NCBI GenBank assembly: GCA_033398695.1
Contig: CM065818.1
Location: 37,472,001 to 37,536,000 of the forward strand
Direction of reading: 5' to 3'
DNA length: 64,000 bases
Source: Orobanche coerulescens
Lineage: Eukaryota; Streptophyta; Magnoliopsida; Lamiales; Orobanchaceae
The notes beneath the pieces are model-generated. The model saw only the letters and a list, made by a program, of their open reading frames with translations, ran no database searches and had not been told where the DNA came from. Position numbers and translations under genes: made by a program. Of the stretch, positions 11,007-22,489 are shown piece after piece. How positions within the stretch are numbered: position 1 is the first letter of the stretch; the number at the start of each line of letters is the position of its first letter.

Positions 11007-12167
11007 TTAAACCTGCTTCCTCTTCTTCAGATATGTACTGGGAGTGAGAAGATGGACAATCTGGGTCTCCAGGCTGGCAGGAGCAGGCTGGTCCTCCAAA
11101 TGTGTAGGAGACTTAGCTGCAGGGCTGAAGAATTGCTCTGGCTGCTCCTCTTCACTGAACTGCAATCGCCTGAGCCTCTTCGGAGAAGGTTTTGGTGAGG
11201 AATGAATTATGGAGGGCTCACCAGGGGCTGGTCCCTTTCTCTTAAAGCGAATAACAATAGGTGTATTGTCTGACTCTGTATCAGACTGGGCTGCAGGTGG
11301 GTTGCGGGCTGCAGCCTGGTCGGACTCGTCTGATGATTTAGGGTATTTGTAAGTAGGTCCCTGATCAGACAACTCTTTTAAGATCTGGGATGCTTTCCTT
11401 CCGCTTCCTAGCCTCCTCAAAGTTTCTTGGTATAGATGACCAAGTCTTTTGTTGATGTGTAAAGGGTCAGTATTTCCCTTTGCCACACCAAGCTTCTCCA
11501 GAATCCAACTTAGTTGCGTTCCGAATGCTAGCTTGGATTTGAACTTCTTCTCTTCAACAAGCCACTCGGCCTTGTTGACTTGGCGCACCAACTGCCTGTA
11601 AATGTAGTCTGTCCAGTCAATTGGCGTGTCTTGGATTAGCGCTCCCAGCACCATGAATTTAGCGGACGACAGTTGGTCGTAGCTGCCGGCCATGCCCATG
11701 ACTATTTTGTTGGTTATGTCCAACACATAGCGATATTCTCTTTTAATTTCACTTCTCTTGGCGGTCAGCTTAAGTTTCTCCGGTTGGTCGACCGCCTTAA
11801 TCTTCAGCCAGGTATCGGTTGCGCTCTGTCTGAGGGCTTCGATCGCCACACCACGATTCTTCATTCCAAAAGCTTTTCCAATCGTCTCCGGTGATATGTC
11901 CACTTGGATGTCGCCGACAGTGCTTCGAATCCCCGATTCAATCACTCGGGCCTCTCGGAAAAATGCAATAATGTCCTCCTTAAATAAGTGCTTGGGACTG
12001 ATATCCAAAAATGGGTAGATCCCATTCATCTTCATCGCGCGAATGAGGTTGCGCACTTCGTTGTTCTCCAGATTCGATTCCAGGAGCCCCTCAAAATCAA
12101 CGACCAGGGAGAAAATGATCTGGTCCTTGACTGCCTTCAGGTTTACGCCTTCAAAATAAGATTCCAT
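11007..12167 (-). CDS. env-like / 'plant transposon protein' N-terminal domain, 386 codons open
   Basis: The largest uninterrupted frame in the copia element, on the minus strand, starting MESYFEG. The first 270 or so residues look globular with many charged and aliphatic residues. Segments such as DWTDYIYRQLV and a following FGTQLSWILEKLG resemble the domain annotated in many plants as putative plant transposon protein or retrotransposon env-like protein. The last 100 residues are Ser/Pro-rich with basic KRKG and PKRLRRL patches that could serve as nuclear signals. The frame was probably longer: a frameshift near 11040 separates it from the acidic region downstream. It follows pol after a 550-bp spacer with a promoter-like motif. 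The role is unknown; the family match is by eye. Confidence 0.6.
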   Translation of the reverse strand: MESYFEGVNLKAVKDQIIFSLVVDFEGLLESNLENNEVRNLIRAMKMNGIYPFLDISPKHLFKEDIIAFFREARVIESGIRSTVGDIQVDISPETIGKAFGMKNRGVAIEALRQSATDTWLKIKAVDQPEKLKLTAKRSEIKREYRYVLDITNKIVMGMAGSYDQLSSAKFMVLGALIQDTPIDWTDYIYRQLVRQVNKAEWLVEEKKFKSKLAFGTQLSWILEKLGVAKGNTDPLHINKRLGHLYQETLRRLGSGRKASQILKELSDQGPTYKYPKSSDESDQAAARNPPAAQSDTESDNTPIVIRFKRKGPAPGEPSIIHSSPKPSPKRLRRLQFSEEEQPEQFFSPAAKSPTHLEDQPAPASLETQIVHLLTPSTYLKKRKQV

Positions 12168-12714
12168 TTCTGCAAGATAGACGATTTCTTAGTGTATTGA
12201 GAGTTCGAAGGAATTTCTGCTCTGTAAATTAGGGTTTTCGAAATTTTGGTGAAGGTAAAGTGAAAGGGTTTTCCCGTCCTTATAAGGAAAATGAAACGAC
12301 GCTGTAATTAAATAATCATTTATTTTAATCGGTGGCCCACCTTTTGAATATTCCTTTATAAATTCAAATTTTAATCGGTGGTCCAGGTTTTGAGTTTGAA
12401 AATGGACGGTTGGATTTTAATTTGTCACAGTGGAGGTCGATTGAACCTGTGATTGCCATGTGTATTTTTAAAGCATATAGTATTATGACACTTGTAATCC
12501 AAAAATAATATGATACTATTATATAAATAGCAGATAATAATATAATATTTAGAAGTTGGTTAGGTTTAGAAAACTTAGCTGGTTGACCGTTGACTGTTGA
12601 CTGCTCTGCATCAGGTGAGTTGACTCCTTTGACTTCTCGCCTGTGGTTTTGATCAGCTAGGTTCCTTTGTCCTTTGTCTTCTTGTCTGCACCAGGTAGGG
12701 TCTGATTCCTATGA
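12168..12714 (-). promoter_or_regulatory. spacer between copia pol and env-like frame, with CArG/TATA-like palindrome
   Basis: About 550 non-coding bases. On the minus strand a perfect CC(A/T)6GG box (CCTTATAAGG, 12278-12287) sits about 110 bases before the env-like ATG. It doubles as a TATA-like core. The rest is AT-rich with no protein motif. A separate promoter is inferred. The alternative is splicing from the LTR transcript. Confidence 0.4.
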
Positions 12715-14292
12715 TCATCTCCGTCCTTTTTCTTCTATACTAGATTCCCAATCTAGTAAACCAAGTTCTCTGCTCAGCTCCAAAAACCTTTCTTCTGGCA
12801 AAGGTTTGGTGAAGATATCAGTAATTTGGTAGTCTGTGCTGACTCTTTCAACTCTGACTCTCTTGTTAAGCACGTGATCTCTAATGAAGTGATGCTTAAC
12901 ATCAATGTGCTTAGTCCTTGAATGCAATACCGGGTTGTTGGTTATTGCAATAGCACTGTTGTTGTCACAACTGATAGGAACTTCATTGGCAATGATGTTG
13001 TAGTCCCTCAGCTGTTGTCTGATTCATAAGATCTGGGCACAACAACTACCTGCAGCTAGGTATTCTGACTCTGTGGTGGAGATAGAGTTAGAAACCTACT
13101 TTTTGCTAAACCAGGATATCAGTCTGGTTCCTAGGAATTGGCACATTCCACTAGTGCTTTTCCTATTAATTTTGCATCCTGCGAAATCTGCATCTGAATA
13201 TCCTGATAGCTCGAAGTTATCGTCCTTAAGATACCATAGTCCAACATTGACTGTAGACTTAAGGTATTTAATTATTCTCTTGGCTGCATCTTGGTGCGAC
13301 TTCTTTGGCTTGGATTGAAATCGCGTGCATACTCCTACGGCATAAGATATCTCTGGTCTGCTTGCAGTGAGGTATAGCAATGATCCAATAAGTCCTCTGT
13401 ATTGGTTTGAATCCACTGATATGCCTCCCTCATCTGCATCTAGGTGAGTACTTGTGCTCATAGGAATTCTTGCTGGTTTGGCTGATTCCATTCCAAATCT
13501 GTTGATGAGGTCTCGGGTATATTTGGCTTGATTGATGAAAATTCCATTTTCCATCTGCTTGACTTGTAATCCAAGAAAGAAGTTAAGCTTTCCCATCATA
13601 CTCATCTCAAACTCTCCTTGCATGAGGTTTGAGAATTTCTCACACAGCTCTGGGTTGGTTGAGCCAAATATAATGTCATCCACATATATCTGAACTATTA
13701 ATATGTGGCCTTCGTGATCCAATCTGAATAAGGTCTTGTCCACTTTCCCTTTGCAGAAACCGTTCTTCTCAAGAAATGCAGATAAGGTTTCATACCAAGC
13801 TCTTGGTGCTTGCTTAAGTCCATATAGAGCTTTCAACAGCTTGTAGACTTTGTCTCCTTTGACAAATCCTGGGGGTTGCTCCACATAGACTTCTTCTTCT
13901 AGGATTCCATTAAGGAATGCCCTTTTTACATCCATCTGATAGACATCAAAATCCTTGAATGCAGCATATGCGAGGAATAGTCTGATGGCTTCTAATCTTG
14001 CAACAGGTGCATAGGTTTCATCAAAATCTATTCTTTCACACTGTGCATATCCTTTAGCAACAAGTCTGGCTTTATTCCTAACAACAGCTCCATCTTCATC
14101 GCTTTTGTTTTTGTACACCCATTTGGTGCCAATAACCTTCTTATGATATGGTCTGTCTGTTAGTTCCCAAACATTGTTCCTTTCCATTTGTTCAATCTCC
14201 TCTTGCATGGCATTGATCCAAGAATAATCTTCCAAGGCTTGTTCTATTGTCTTGAGTTCTATCTGGGACATGAAGCAAGATAACATTTCCAT
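12715..14292 (-). pseudogene. pol: SIRE-like copia reverse transcriptase and RNase H, with stops
   Basis: Minus strand. RT motifs: [38 protein letters not shown] and an intact YVDD catalytic box (13685 region). RNase H motifs: GYSDADFAG and, further on, CDNNSAIA and a KHIDVKHHF tail ending KPLPEERF. Lesions: in-frame TAG at about 13095 right after WFSKK, TGA near 13027, and a TGA at about 14290 at the boundary with the integrase part. The family order (protease-integrase-RT-RNase H) is that of copia. Length is normal for the domains present. Confidence 0.92.
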
Positions 14293-16055
14293 TCATGCGG
14301 GTAGAGTAGACTGTCTTGTCTTAACTCCATCAGTCAGCTTCCCGATGATTTGTTGGATTGGATGGTCTTTGAGCCACTTGGGGATATCTTCTTCTTTAGG
14401 GTCTGTTCCCCCTGTAGATTTGCTCTTGTAGATTTCTTCTATGTATGCATCAGCTTGGATCTGGTCTCCTTGGTCTGCATCTGGATCAGCTATCGTCTTG
14501 TCATCTACAGGTTGGGATCTGGTCTGGTATGCAGATGAGTCTTTGTCAGCTACAGTTTGATCTTCATCAGCAGCAACTGGATCAGGTAGGTTTGGTGGTC
14601 CTATCTGATCTGTAGTTGGGTCTTCAACAGCTATAGATGGGTCTTCATGCTGATCTGCAGATGAGTCCACCATTCCTGTGTCATGTACAATGAATTCTTC
14701 GAGGGTTGCGGATTTGAGCTTATCCTCAATTAGCTCTACTTGCTTCCTGTACTCAACAGTAGATTCATCAAACACAACATGAGGTGTTTCCTCCACAACT
14801 AAGGTTCTTTTGTTAAAGACTCTATATGCCTTGCTTCTTTGTGAATATCCCATAAAGAGACCATCATCAGTTTTAGCATCAAAGGCATTTAGTTGTGTTT
14901 TACCGTTGTTGTGGATGAAACACTTACAACCAAAGATATGAAAGTAAGCAACAGTAGGTGTTCTGTTATTCCAAACCCCATAGGGAGTTTTGCCATGTCT
15001 CCCTACTATCATACTCTGCTACGAGTATGGAAAGGCGTGTTGTGACTTGACCCGAGAACCTCTTGGCGGTCTGCTTCGCAATCATGGACTGTTGCTTCCT
15101 TTAGGGTTCTTTCTTCTTTTGGCAACACCATTCTCTTGGGGGGTCTGCCGCAGAGCTCGTCTTTGGATTCCATTCGATCATGTGTCGGTGATCGCCTTGT
15201 TGAGAAATTCGCCTCCTCTATCTGATCTGATCTTGATGATTGAGAGGGATTTCTCATTCTGAATCCTTCTCTGCAGCTCAGGTAGCTTGGTCAAGGTTTC
15301 ACTTTTCTTATATATAAAGATAATCCATGTGTACCTTGAGTAGTCATCCACTACTACTAGGGCATGATTTCTGCCACTTAGAGTCCTTGGATTGATAGGG
15401 CCAAATAGATCCATGTGAAGTAGATCTAAAATCCTCGATGTGAGGGTTGTAGGCTGGACTGGCTTGAATGATGCTCTGGTCTGCCTTCCTTTCTGACACG
15501 CATCACAGAGAGCTTCCTTCTTGAATGCTTCCTCTGGAAGTCCTCTGACCAGCTTCTGAGAACTAATTTTGTTGATGGCTTTGAAGTTCAGATGACAAAA
15601 TCTTTTGTGCCACAGCCATCCATTCTCAGCTATTGTCTTGGATAGTTGGGAGTTCCTGTGTTCCAATCTATCATGTAGACATCTCTCCTTCTGAATCCTT
15701 GTAGCTTCACCACTCCAGATAGGATATCAATCACCATACATTTCCAAATGGTGAAGACTACTAGATTCTTCTCATCACAAAACTGGCTTATGCTCAGGAG
15801 ATTATCCTTGAGCCCTTTGACATAGTGAACTTTGGATATAACAATATTTCCACGGTGCAGCTCTCTAAAGCCCTTTGTTTGTCCTCTAGAGCTATCTCCA
15901 AAGGTTACGTCTGGACCTCTTTCTTTGGTATATTTCGTCAGCATCTTCTTGTTCCCGGTCATGTGCCTCGAGCATCCAGAATCTACAAACCATTCTTCAC
16001 CTCCAAAATTTGAGTTTGTGGAGATGTGGCAGTAGTCCTTCCACCTTTTCTGCAA
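14293..16055 (-). pseudogene. pol: SIRE-like copia protease and integrase, frameshifted
   Basis: Minus strand, from 16055: protease WFVDSGCSRHMTG, then the GAG-pre-integrase domain (WLWHKRFCHLNFKAINKI, CDACQKGRQ). The integrase core follows with the first two acidic residues visible (HMDLFGP, RSDRGGEF). Around 15170-15010 the frame is lost more than once; at the third catalytic position the readable frame shows NGVAK where Glu is expected. The frame resumes at 15012 with YGVWNNRTPTVAYFHIFGC and a long acidic linker containing repeated ADQ motifs (14700-14400). This copy is not expected to integrate on its own. Confidence 0.9.
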
Positions 16056-17881
16056 TCATACAAGCAGAGACTTAGGTACCCAAATCTGTGTGGGTCCTCT
16101 AGGGTTAGATGGTTTCCTGGAGAATTGATTTCTCCTAGGATTGTGAAAATTGTTTTTATTACCCCTATAAGGTGTGTAAGGTCTGGGTCTATATCCTCTG
16201 TTAGGATTGTATACCGGATATGCCTCATAATATTGATAGCGTGGGCCATTTCTAAACCTTGGCTGAGACCATTTATTAAATCTTTGAGGTCTCCACATTT
16301 GTTCATTTTGAAAGTTAGGATAACCTTGAGGTTTCCATTTGCCCCTACCATATTGAAATCTGTTTTTGGGGAGTTTTTGATAATAATGGGCATGTTGTCT
16401 GGGCTGCTGCTTCTGCCTTAGCCATTGCCTAGTCGCTTGTCTAGGTGGCTGCCTTCTGAACCCTGGCTGCAGCCTAGACTTGTGACTTGGCTGTTGCCTA
16501 TTTTTAAATACCGGTTTGTATATAGGCTCAGCAGACGAGACAATTGTTTCTCCCTTGATGAAAGTGGTTTTAGAACTAGAGGGAGTGTGAGGATCATATC
16601 TAAGGCCTGATCTGGAATATAGTGGCCTTTTATTAGTACACAGTTCGTCCAAGGTTAGAGACGCTTTCAGGGAGGTTATTTACTGCGCCTGAGTCTTACT
16701 TACCTGAGTCAGTTTAGTAAATTCGGTTTTGACATGAGTAAGTGCAGCTGATTTTTCACTATTCAAAATAGTTAATCGTTTTATCTCAGCTGTAGTGACA
16801 TGGCTGAACTATTATTTGAAACAGAGGGTTTTGATGTTACCTCTTCAGCAGCTAGGTTGGCCATCAGGCAATCATACTCTTCATCATCATCAGAGAAGAA
16901 TCCGCTGCTTACCTCTACACGCTCTTGATCTTCTCCAATGAGGGCCTTCCTTCGGTCTTCTTTTCTGCTCACCTCCTTCTTGCTCTCGTCCTTCTTAAGA
17001 TGAGGACAATCGATTTTAATGTGTCCTGTCTTATGGCAGTTGTAACACTCCACCTCCCAGCTTCCGGCTTTTTGGTTTCTTCTGGGATTCTCCTTATAAT
17101 TCTTTTTATATTTGGAGTAATTTTTCCTGAAGTTGCTGAACCTTTGCATGATGAACGCCATTTCTTCCTCGAAATCGAGTGGATTTGGAGGTTTAACTTC
17201 AGATAGGCTTTTGGCGGGGGACTCGGCTGCAAACGCCATTACCTTCTCTGCAGGCTCGTTTGATGATGAACTTGGGAGTTCGAATTTATAAGCCTTCAGA
17301 TCAAAGAATAGTTCTTGAATCTTGATTTATTGAGGTCTTTGGATTCCCTCATGGCTACCGCCTTCATATTCCACTCTGGGTTGAGTGATCTCAGAACCTT
17401 CAGGGCCATCTCCCTGTTGCCATAGGATTTTCCCAGAGAAGTAATTTCATTAATGATCTATGTGAATCTTGTGTCTACTTGATCTATAGACTCTCCATTC
17501 TTCATTTTGAAGTTGTCAAACTTTTGAGTAGCGATTGACAACTTGTTCTCTTTAATCAGCTCCGTTCCTTCACACATTAAGGCTAATGTGTCCCAGATTT
17601 CCTTTGCATTCTTGCAATTCTTGATCTTGACCATTGTATATTTGTCAAGAGTTTGGTATAGCACATCTCTGGCACGGTTGTCTAGGTTGGCCAGCTTTCT
17701 TTCTTCTGGGGTCAGCTCTATCCTCTTCTTTGGGATCTTCTCTGGCTTCCCTGCTGCAATCTCCTCGGGAGTGTTGTCCTTCTCGAAGATGAATGGACCG
17801 TCCTCTATGATGCATCCTTATCTTCCAAAGATCATACCCGTCAACTGAAAACACAAGTAATCTAGAGTGCATGTGTTCCAT
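16056..17881 (-). pseudogene. gag: SIRE-like copia gag with zinc knuckle, frameshifted
   Basis: Minus strand. The start region encodes DLWKIRMH (17830 region), then loses frame near 17815. The UBN2-type capsid core follows (LYQTLDKYT ... NAKEIWDTL ... FKMKNGESIDQV, 17664-17458). Then an open 152-codon segment (17239-16781) contains the CCHC knuckle CYNCHKTGHIKIDC (about 17050-17010) and a Lys-rich segment. A second segment (16652-16056) is Gln/Arg/Pro/Tyr-rich, like the long SIRE gag tails. Several stops separate the parts (for example after RFT at 17458 and near 17340). Gag forms the virus-like particle. Confidence 0.85.
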
Positions 17882-17951
17882 TTTACAATGAGAGTTAAAA
17901 AAATATATATCCTCGATATATGGATCTGGTTCGTGAAATAAATGAACCAAC

Positions 17952-17964
17952 CTCTTTGATACCA
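17952..17964 (-). promoter_or_regulatory. copia primer-binding site
   Basis: On the minus strand TGGTATCAAAGAG lies two bases inside the 5' LTR end. It resembles the 3' end of initiator tRNA-Met (TGGTATCAGAGC) with one change. It primes minus-strand cDNA synthesis. Confidence 0.8.
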
Positions 17965-17966
17965 CT

Positions 17967-19339
17967 TGTAGGTCACAAGTCGTCCAGGAATAAGTCTAGA
18001 GGGTGGGGTGAATAGACTCATTAAAACTCTTAAAATCTTTTTCACGAAGAGTGAGTTTCTCAGCTGATAGATATGCGGAAATCAGCTGATGAAGAAATCA
18101 AGACTAAGCAATGGAACAGTAGTGAATGAATGAAACAGTCAAGTATGATGCTGAAAACAGTAAAACACGCAGGCAATTTATAGTGGTCTCAGAGGTGGGG
18201 TAATCCTCTACTAATTCACTTTCTCCAAACCAGTCGGAGATTAATCCATTATAATTCTCAACCAGTGATAAAGATTACAGTGATTCTACTACTTAGCTAC
18301 AACAACTTCCAACTAGTGGAAATCATGTCGTTGCAACTCCTCATTGACTGCCTAGCACCACTTGACTCTTAAAATCCTCGGATGCCTATCAGTCTCGCAA
18401 CTTCAACCAGTGAAGTACCCCGAACTCAGGTTTTAATACAAGAGAGTTTGTCTTCTCCAACTAAGAGCTTTCTTCAAGATAATACTTTGAGTACTGCTCT
18501 TTTCACGATGCTATGAGTTTGCTTTGATTGCTTTGATAACTTTGATAGCTTGAGAGTCTTGTTCGCATCGTATTGCTCATCTTCAAATCTTCGAATATAT
18601 ATAGGTGTTGATCCTTGAGCATTCTTCAAAGCCGTTGCAAATCCTGTGACAAATCCGTCCGTTGGAGAAATAGACTTCTTTGTTTATTTTTCTGAACGTT
18701 GCAAGGCTGGATTCCCATATTTTAATTCATCTTTAGACCGTTGTGAAGACTTTTCATGTGAGGCGCCGAATCTTTTGAATACAATAAGATTAAAGTCTTC
18801 AGTGGTAGGTCTGGATGAATTATTTAATTCATATCCTTGCGGGAATCTCTCCAATTTGTCTCTTCACGCTTGCATGTGACTTTCCATAATATTTGACTTT
18901 TCCACGCATGCTGACGTGGACTTGGAGTACTTGGCTGATCAAGTTGGCTGATGTACAGTCATCTTCTCTGTAGATTGGACTTCTCTGTCGGTGGCTGTTT
19001 GAGACTCGCCTAATCAGACGACTTGTCTGAAGTCACTTGACTGCAGTCTGGTCAAACATCTCTGATGAATTTTTGTTGACAAGAACTTCTCTGACTTGAC
19101 TCGGCTGTACTTCTCTGATGTACTTAGTTGTACCTTTGTACTTAGCCGATTTTGAGCCTAACTTATTTGGACTATAGAAGATACTCATTTGGTTCTTCTT
19201 TACATTTTCCCAAGTAATAAACTTAACACAATTTGTCCTATGGAAGATACTCATTTGGTTCTTCCTGACATTTTTGCCAAGTAATAAACATTTGAATTAC
19301 ATTAATGACATCATCAAAATCTAACAAGTATTCCTAACA
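17967..19339 (-). repeat. copia (SIRE-like) 5' LTR
   Basis: 1,373 bp, TG...CA, flanked outside by CCTTA. It preserves the empty site (18801-18817) for the inserts found in the partner LTR. It contains a 66-bp tandem duplication near 19165-19290 (the word GAAGATACTC recurs 66 bases apart) that the partner LTR lacks. Differences from the partner are clearly more frequent than between the two 909-bp duplicates. Confidence 0.9.
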
Positions 19340-19344
19340 CCTTA

Positions 19345-19923
19345 GAGGCCTCAAGTGGGATTTGTGGCTTCGTCCCGGTCCTAGGCAAATTTGATTGACT
19401 GTTTGTTTCCGGAAAAGAGATGTCTGGTTTTTGGTTTTGAAATGAATTTGGTACATTGTACTATGAAATATGTAAGCGAATGGTTTGCCTTGATTACTTG
19501 TACTAGCGTAATTGCTAACCCCTCTGGGGACCCATTTTGGGGAAATTCTTGTTATGGATTTCAGTTTATGATCAGCCAGACGATCGAGTGCTGGGACAGT
19601 ACGAGGATGCTGGCCAGGGTCATTGACATATGCATTTGAGTCCTTTTATTTATGTTGTTCCATTCGATATGGTTGTTGCCTACTTTCTAAACTTATAGAT
19701 TGTACTCGCGAGTACTTAGGCTTTTCTCTTCGAATTGTGATTCGTATTCATGGGAGTTATTTATGGTTGTCGATGTTGATTATTCCACCGGTTGTACCGG
19801 GCGTGTTATTTGTTCATCTGGATGATGTGTGATTTTACTGTGGTAATTCGGGTCTAGCCTGGTGGGTCCCAAGTAGGGGTCCACGACACTGTAATATACC
19901 TTGAATATCTCGGGGGTGTTACA
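19345..19923 (+). repeat. gypsy 1 3' LTR, terminal portion after the copia insertion
   Basis: Resumes after CCTTA (19340-19344) with the second half of the GGCCTC / CGGTCCTAGGC repeat. It includes the acceptor-like TGGATTTCAG at 19555-19564 and ends GGGGGTGTTACA at 19923. It aligns with 59590-60185 of element 3 and with the reverse complement of 43111-43650. Confidence 0.9.
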
Positions 19924-20211
19924 TAATACTTGATTTATTACATGGGTAATAGGCAAATAAATTGGGTAATACTTGATTTCGAGTAACCTGAATTCCGCTC
20001 GGGTAACTCGATTTATTTTTGTGTAATCCCAATTTGTCTCATGTGACTCGAATAGGCCAATACGTGTTACCCGATTTTCAACCTTCCTCAATATTGTATT
20101 TTTTTGAAGTTGACTCGAAATTATGTTACTCGAATACAATATATGACTCGAATTTAATCGAGTAAAGGTCAATTCTGACAATTTGGGTATCAAAAGAGTT
20201 GTTGCTAAACT
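19924..20211. other. 288-bp spacer between two gypsy LTRs, rich in ACTCGA-like words
   Basis: AT-rich, no coding capacity. It contains repeated GTAATACTTGATT and TGACTCGAAT / GGGTAACTCG words at irregular spacing. The last five bases (AAACT, 20207-20211) are the target duplication of the next LTR. Origin not recognised. Confidence 0.6.
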
Positions 20212-20689
20212 TGTAATATCCGCAATTTTGTTTTTTGGTAATTTTAATTTTTTGGCGGAAGTCCATCTTAGCAACTCTCTTGTGACCATGTCGTCCTTCT
20301 GAGAATGATTAATTCTGCACTTTTTGTCATACGAGTTCGTTATGGTGCCGTTTTGATGAGTTCCGTGTTCCTTAGCGGCTTTTCCGCACTTGAGTTCGAT
20401 TCTTGCAATCTCGTTTGAAACTGTTGTTTCGATTTTCTCGTAAGTTCGTTAATGTTGTTATATGTGTTGGGAGCTTCGGTTTGATTATCCGTTGTCGTAT
20501 CGTGATGTTTCAGGCGTTTGGGCCATTTCGTAATTTCCCAAAGTTTTGGGGTGTTTGCCTTCGTATCGTCCTTTCAACCTTCGGGTTGTCAGAACCATGT
20601 GTTTGTTTAGTGCTTAACTTATGTTTTGAATGTTATACTATTCGTCGTGTTTGTTCCATACGTTTTCGGGGATTTGCGTCGTCGAGTCA

Positions 20690-20932
20690 TGGCGGCTGGG
20701 CACTGGCCGGCCAGGTGCGGTAAGGACCGGCCATGTGCACAGGAGCATGGCGCACGAGCTGGGCGCACAATCCGGCACTCGTGCAGTCCTAACTGCGCGC
20801 GCACGAACGTGTGCTCGTGCTTGGTGCTCGTGCGTCTCGGCAGATGCCTGGCAGTGGCGCGCACGACCCGATGGACGACCAGTCGCTCGTGCGTGTCTGC
20901 TCGTGCGTCCCTTGGCAGTATTAATATGGTCT
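20690..20932. promoter_or_regulatory. U3 array of CTCGTGCG / CGCACGAG words and TATA
   Basis: GC-rich block in which CTCGTGC(G) and its reverse complement alternate at least eight times, a counterpart of the palindrome arrays in the other gypsy LTRs. A TATA-like TATTAATAT follows at about 20919-20927, immediately before the nested insertion. Frames reading through this block are low-complexity artefacts. Confidence 0.65.
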
Positions 20933-22489
20933 GGCATATTACTTCTGTAACATCCCCGGTTCAGCCCGGGAAAATTACACGTCGTGGATTCCGCACCGGA
21001 ACCCACCAGGCTAAAAACCATTTACAAATCCATTTCAAAATATGCCAAAAGGCCGATGACGGTAGTATTTTCCAAAACTCACAAAATCATTTGTCAAATC
21101 GTCATAAAACGTTCAAGGCCAAAATGCCAAAATTCGATTTAGGGAATCAGTTTTATGAAATAAAACTCAGTTTGCAAAATACCGATAGTCATTTTGAAAG
21201 AACTCACGCAGCGGATAAAATACAGTTCGAAAATACATTTACAAATATAAACAATCAAATCCACGATTCCCCAACATATGCCATAGCCAGTATCATCCGG
21301 GATCCTCGTATCTTCACGACCGCTCTATCAAATCTTCAATCCTTGAAAAAAATAAGTCCCACAATGGGGTCATCCATAATGTCCGACAAATAACCACAAA
21401 TACATAACCATAAATAATCATATGTCATGCATCGTGAGAATGATAACCACAAACTATGACCTTACCACTTCCGGAAATCCAACGAATCCTCATCAGAATC
21501 CCAATATCACGATAATACCATATAAAATCCCAATATCACAACAATATCGTATAATACCTCAATATCGATACTTTATCGTACTTAATCCTCTATGTACGAT
21601 TACCATAAAAACATACCTCGGTCCAGATTCCTTCCGGACGCATACCATAACCGTGAACATCCATAATCTCATCAAGACCAACTGTAAACTACGATCTTCA
21701 CAAGAATATCCAAGTATATCAACAATCATCAACTGTATACTATAATCCTTATAGAACATTACTGAACATTCGTCAATATGCAATACAACACAAAATACTT
21801 ATGAAATGTAAATGGAAATACTTATCGATACATTACAACCGAACAAGTAAACACTTGCCTTGATTAACACGGTGCGAAGAAATCCACGAAAGAAAAGAGT
21901 CCCGATCCAACCTCCTTCAAAAGTTCGTTCCTAAATCACAAAGATATCAATTCAATCACAATCCTACGAAAATTTTAGAACTTCCCAAGTTCTACCCATT
22001 GAAGCAATTTATCGGACACTTTGAGGGCATAGTCCAATTTAATCGATTAACGGAGGAATTCTCGAATTTGCTCCACAAAACTTCAAAAATAATGAATGAT
22101 TCCAAGAATAAAACGAAATTCTATCAACAATTTGAGTTAGAACGAATGAAATCGGCCAAAACATCATGAAACCCCAAAAATCCCAAAACCAAGGGTTCAA
22201 GTGTTCTTACCTTCGATGCGGACGAAACTAGGCGAAAGATGATGTTAGACATGAATCAAACTTCCAAATAATAATGTTCTATGATGCTCCCGTTCAAAAC
22301 CCTCGATTTATGTCAAAGGATCACAAAAAACGAAGAAAAGTGTGGAAATGGCCGGGTGACCCGGTGCCCAGGCCTTAACTAGCCGATTCCTGCCGGGCAC
22401 TTACTGCCGTAACCGGCCATGGCTTACGGCCGTAATCGGCTATATCAAACCTTCTGCCCAATTTAGCCGGCATCCTTATGGACGTTATC

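Larger units (their letters stand above)
5506..19339 (-). mobile_element. SIRE/Maximus-like Ty1/copia element with env-like region, nested in gypsy 1 LTR
   Basis: Bounded by TG...CA ends (TGTAGGTCAC at 5506, ATTCCTAACA ending at 19339) and by CCTTA target duplications (5501-5505 and 19340-19344). On the minus strand the order is 5' LTR (19339-17967), primer site, gag, protease, integrase, RT, RNase H, a spacer, an env-like region, polypurine tract and 3' LTR (8843-5506). The env-like region after pol is the hallmark of the SIRE/Maximus lineage of copia. All long frames carry lesions. Confidence 0.92.
1..19923 (+). mobile_element. Ty3/gypsy chromovirus element 1 (Tekay-like), 5' part outside window, 3' LTR split by nested copia element
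   Basis: Order seen: gag zinc knuckle, protease, RT, RNase H, integrase, chromodomain-like tail, polypurine tract, 3' LTR. The LTR starts TGTAATATCC at 3707 and ends GTGTTACA at 19923. It is interrupted by a 13.8-kb copia element (5506-19339) that duplicated CCTTA. Gag-pol is riddled with stops and frameshifts, so the copy is dead. The pol-before-chromodomain order and the long LTRs fit the Tekay/Del chromovirus group; the clade name is an inference from motifs. Confidence 0.92.

Noticed and set aside
20626..21393. Plus-strand frame of 255 codons
   Set aside because: It crosses the LTR/insertion boundary at 20945/20946, which has ACTTC target duplications, and reads through a GC-rich word array. 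It cannot be an ancestral gene.
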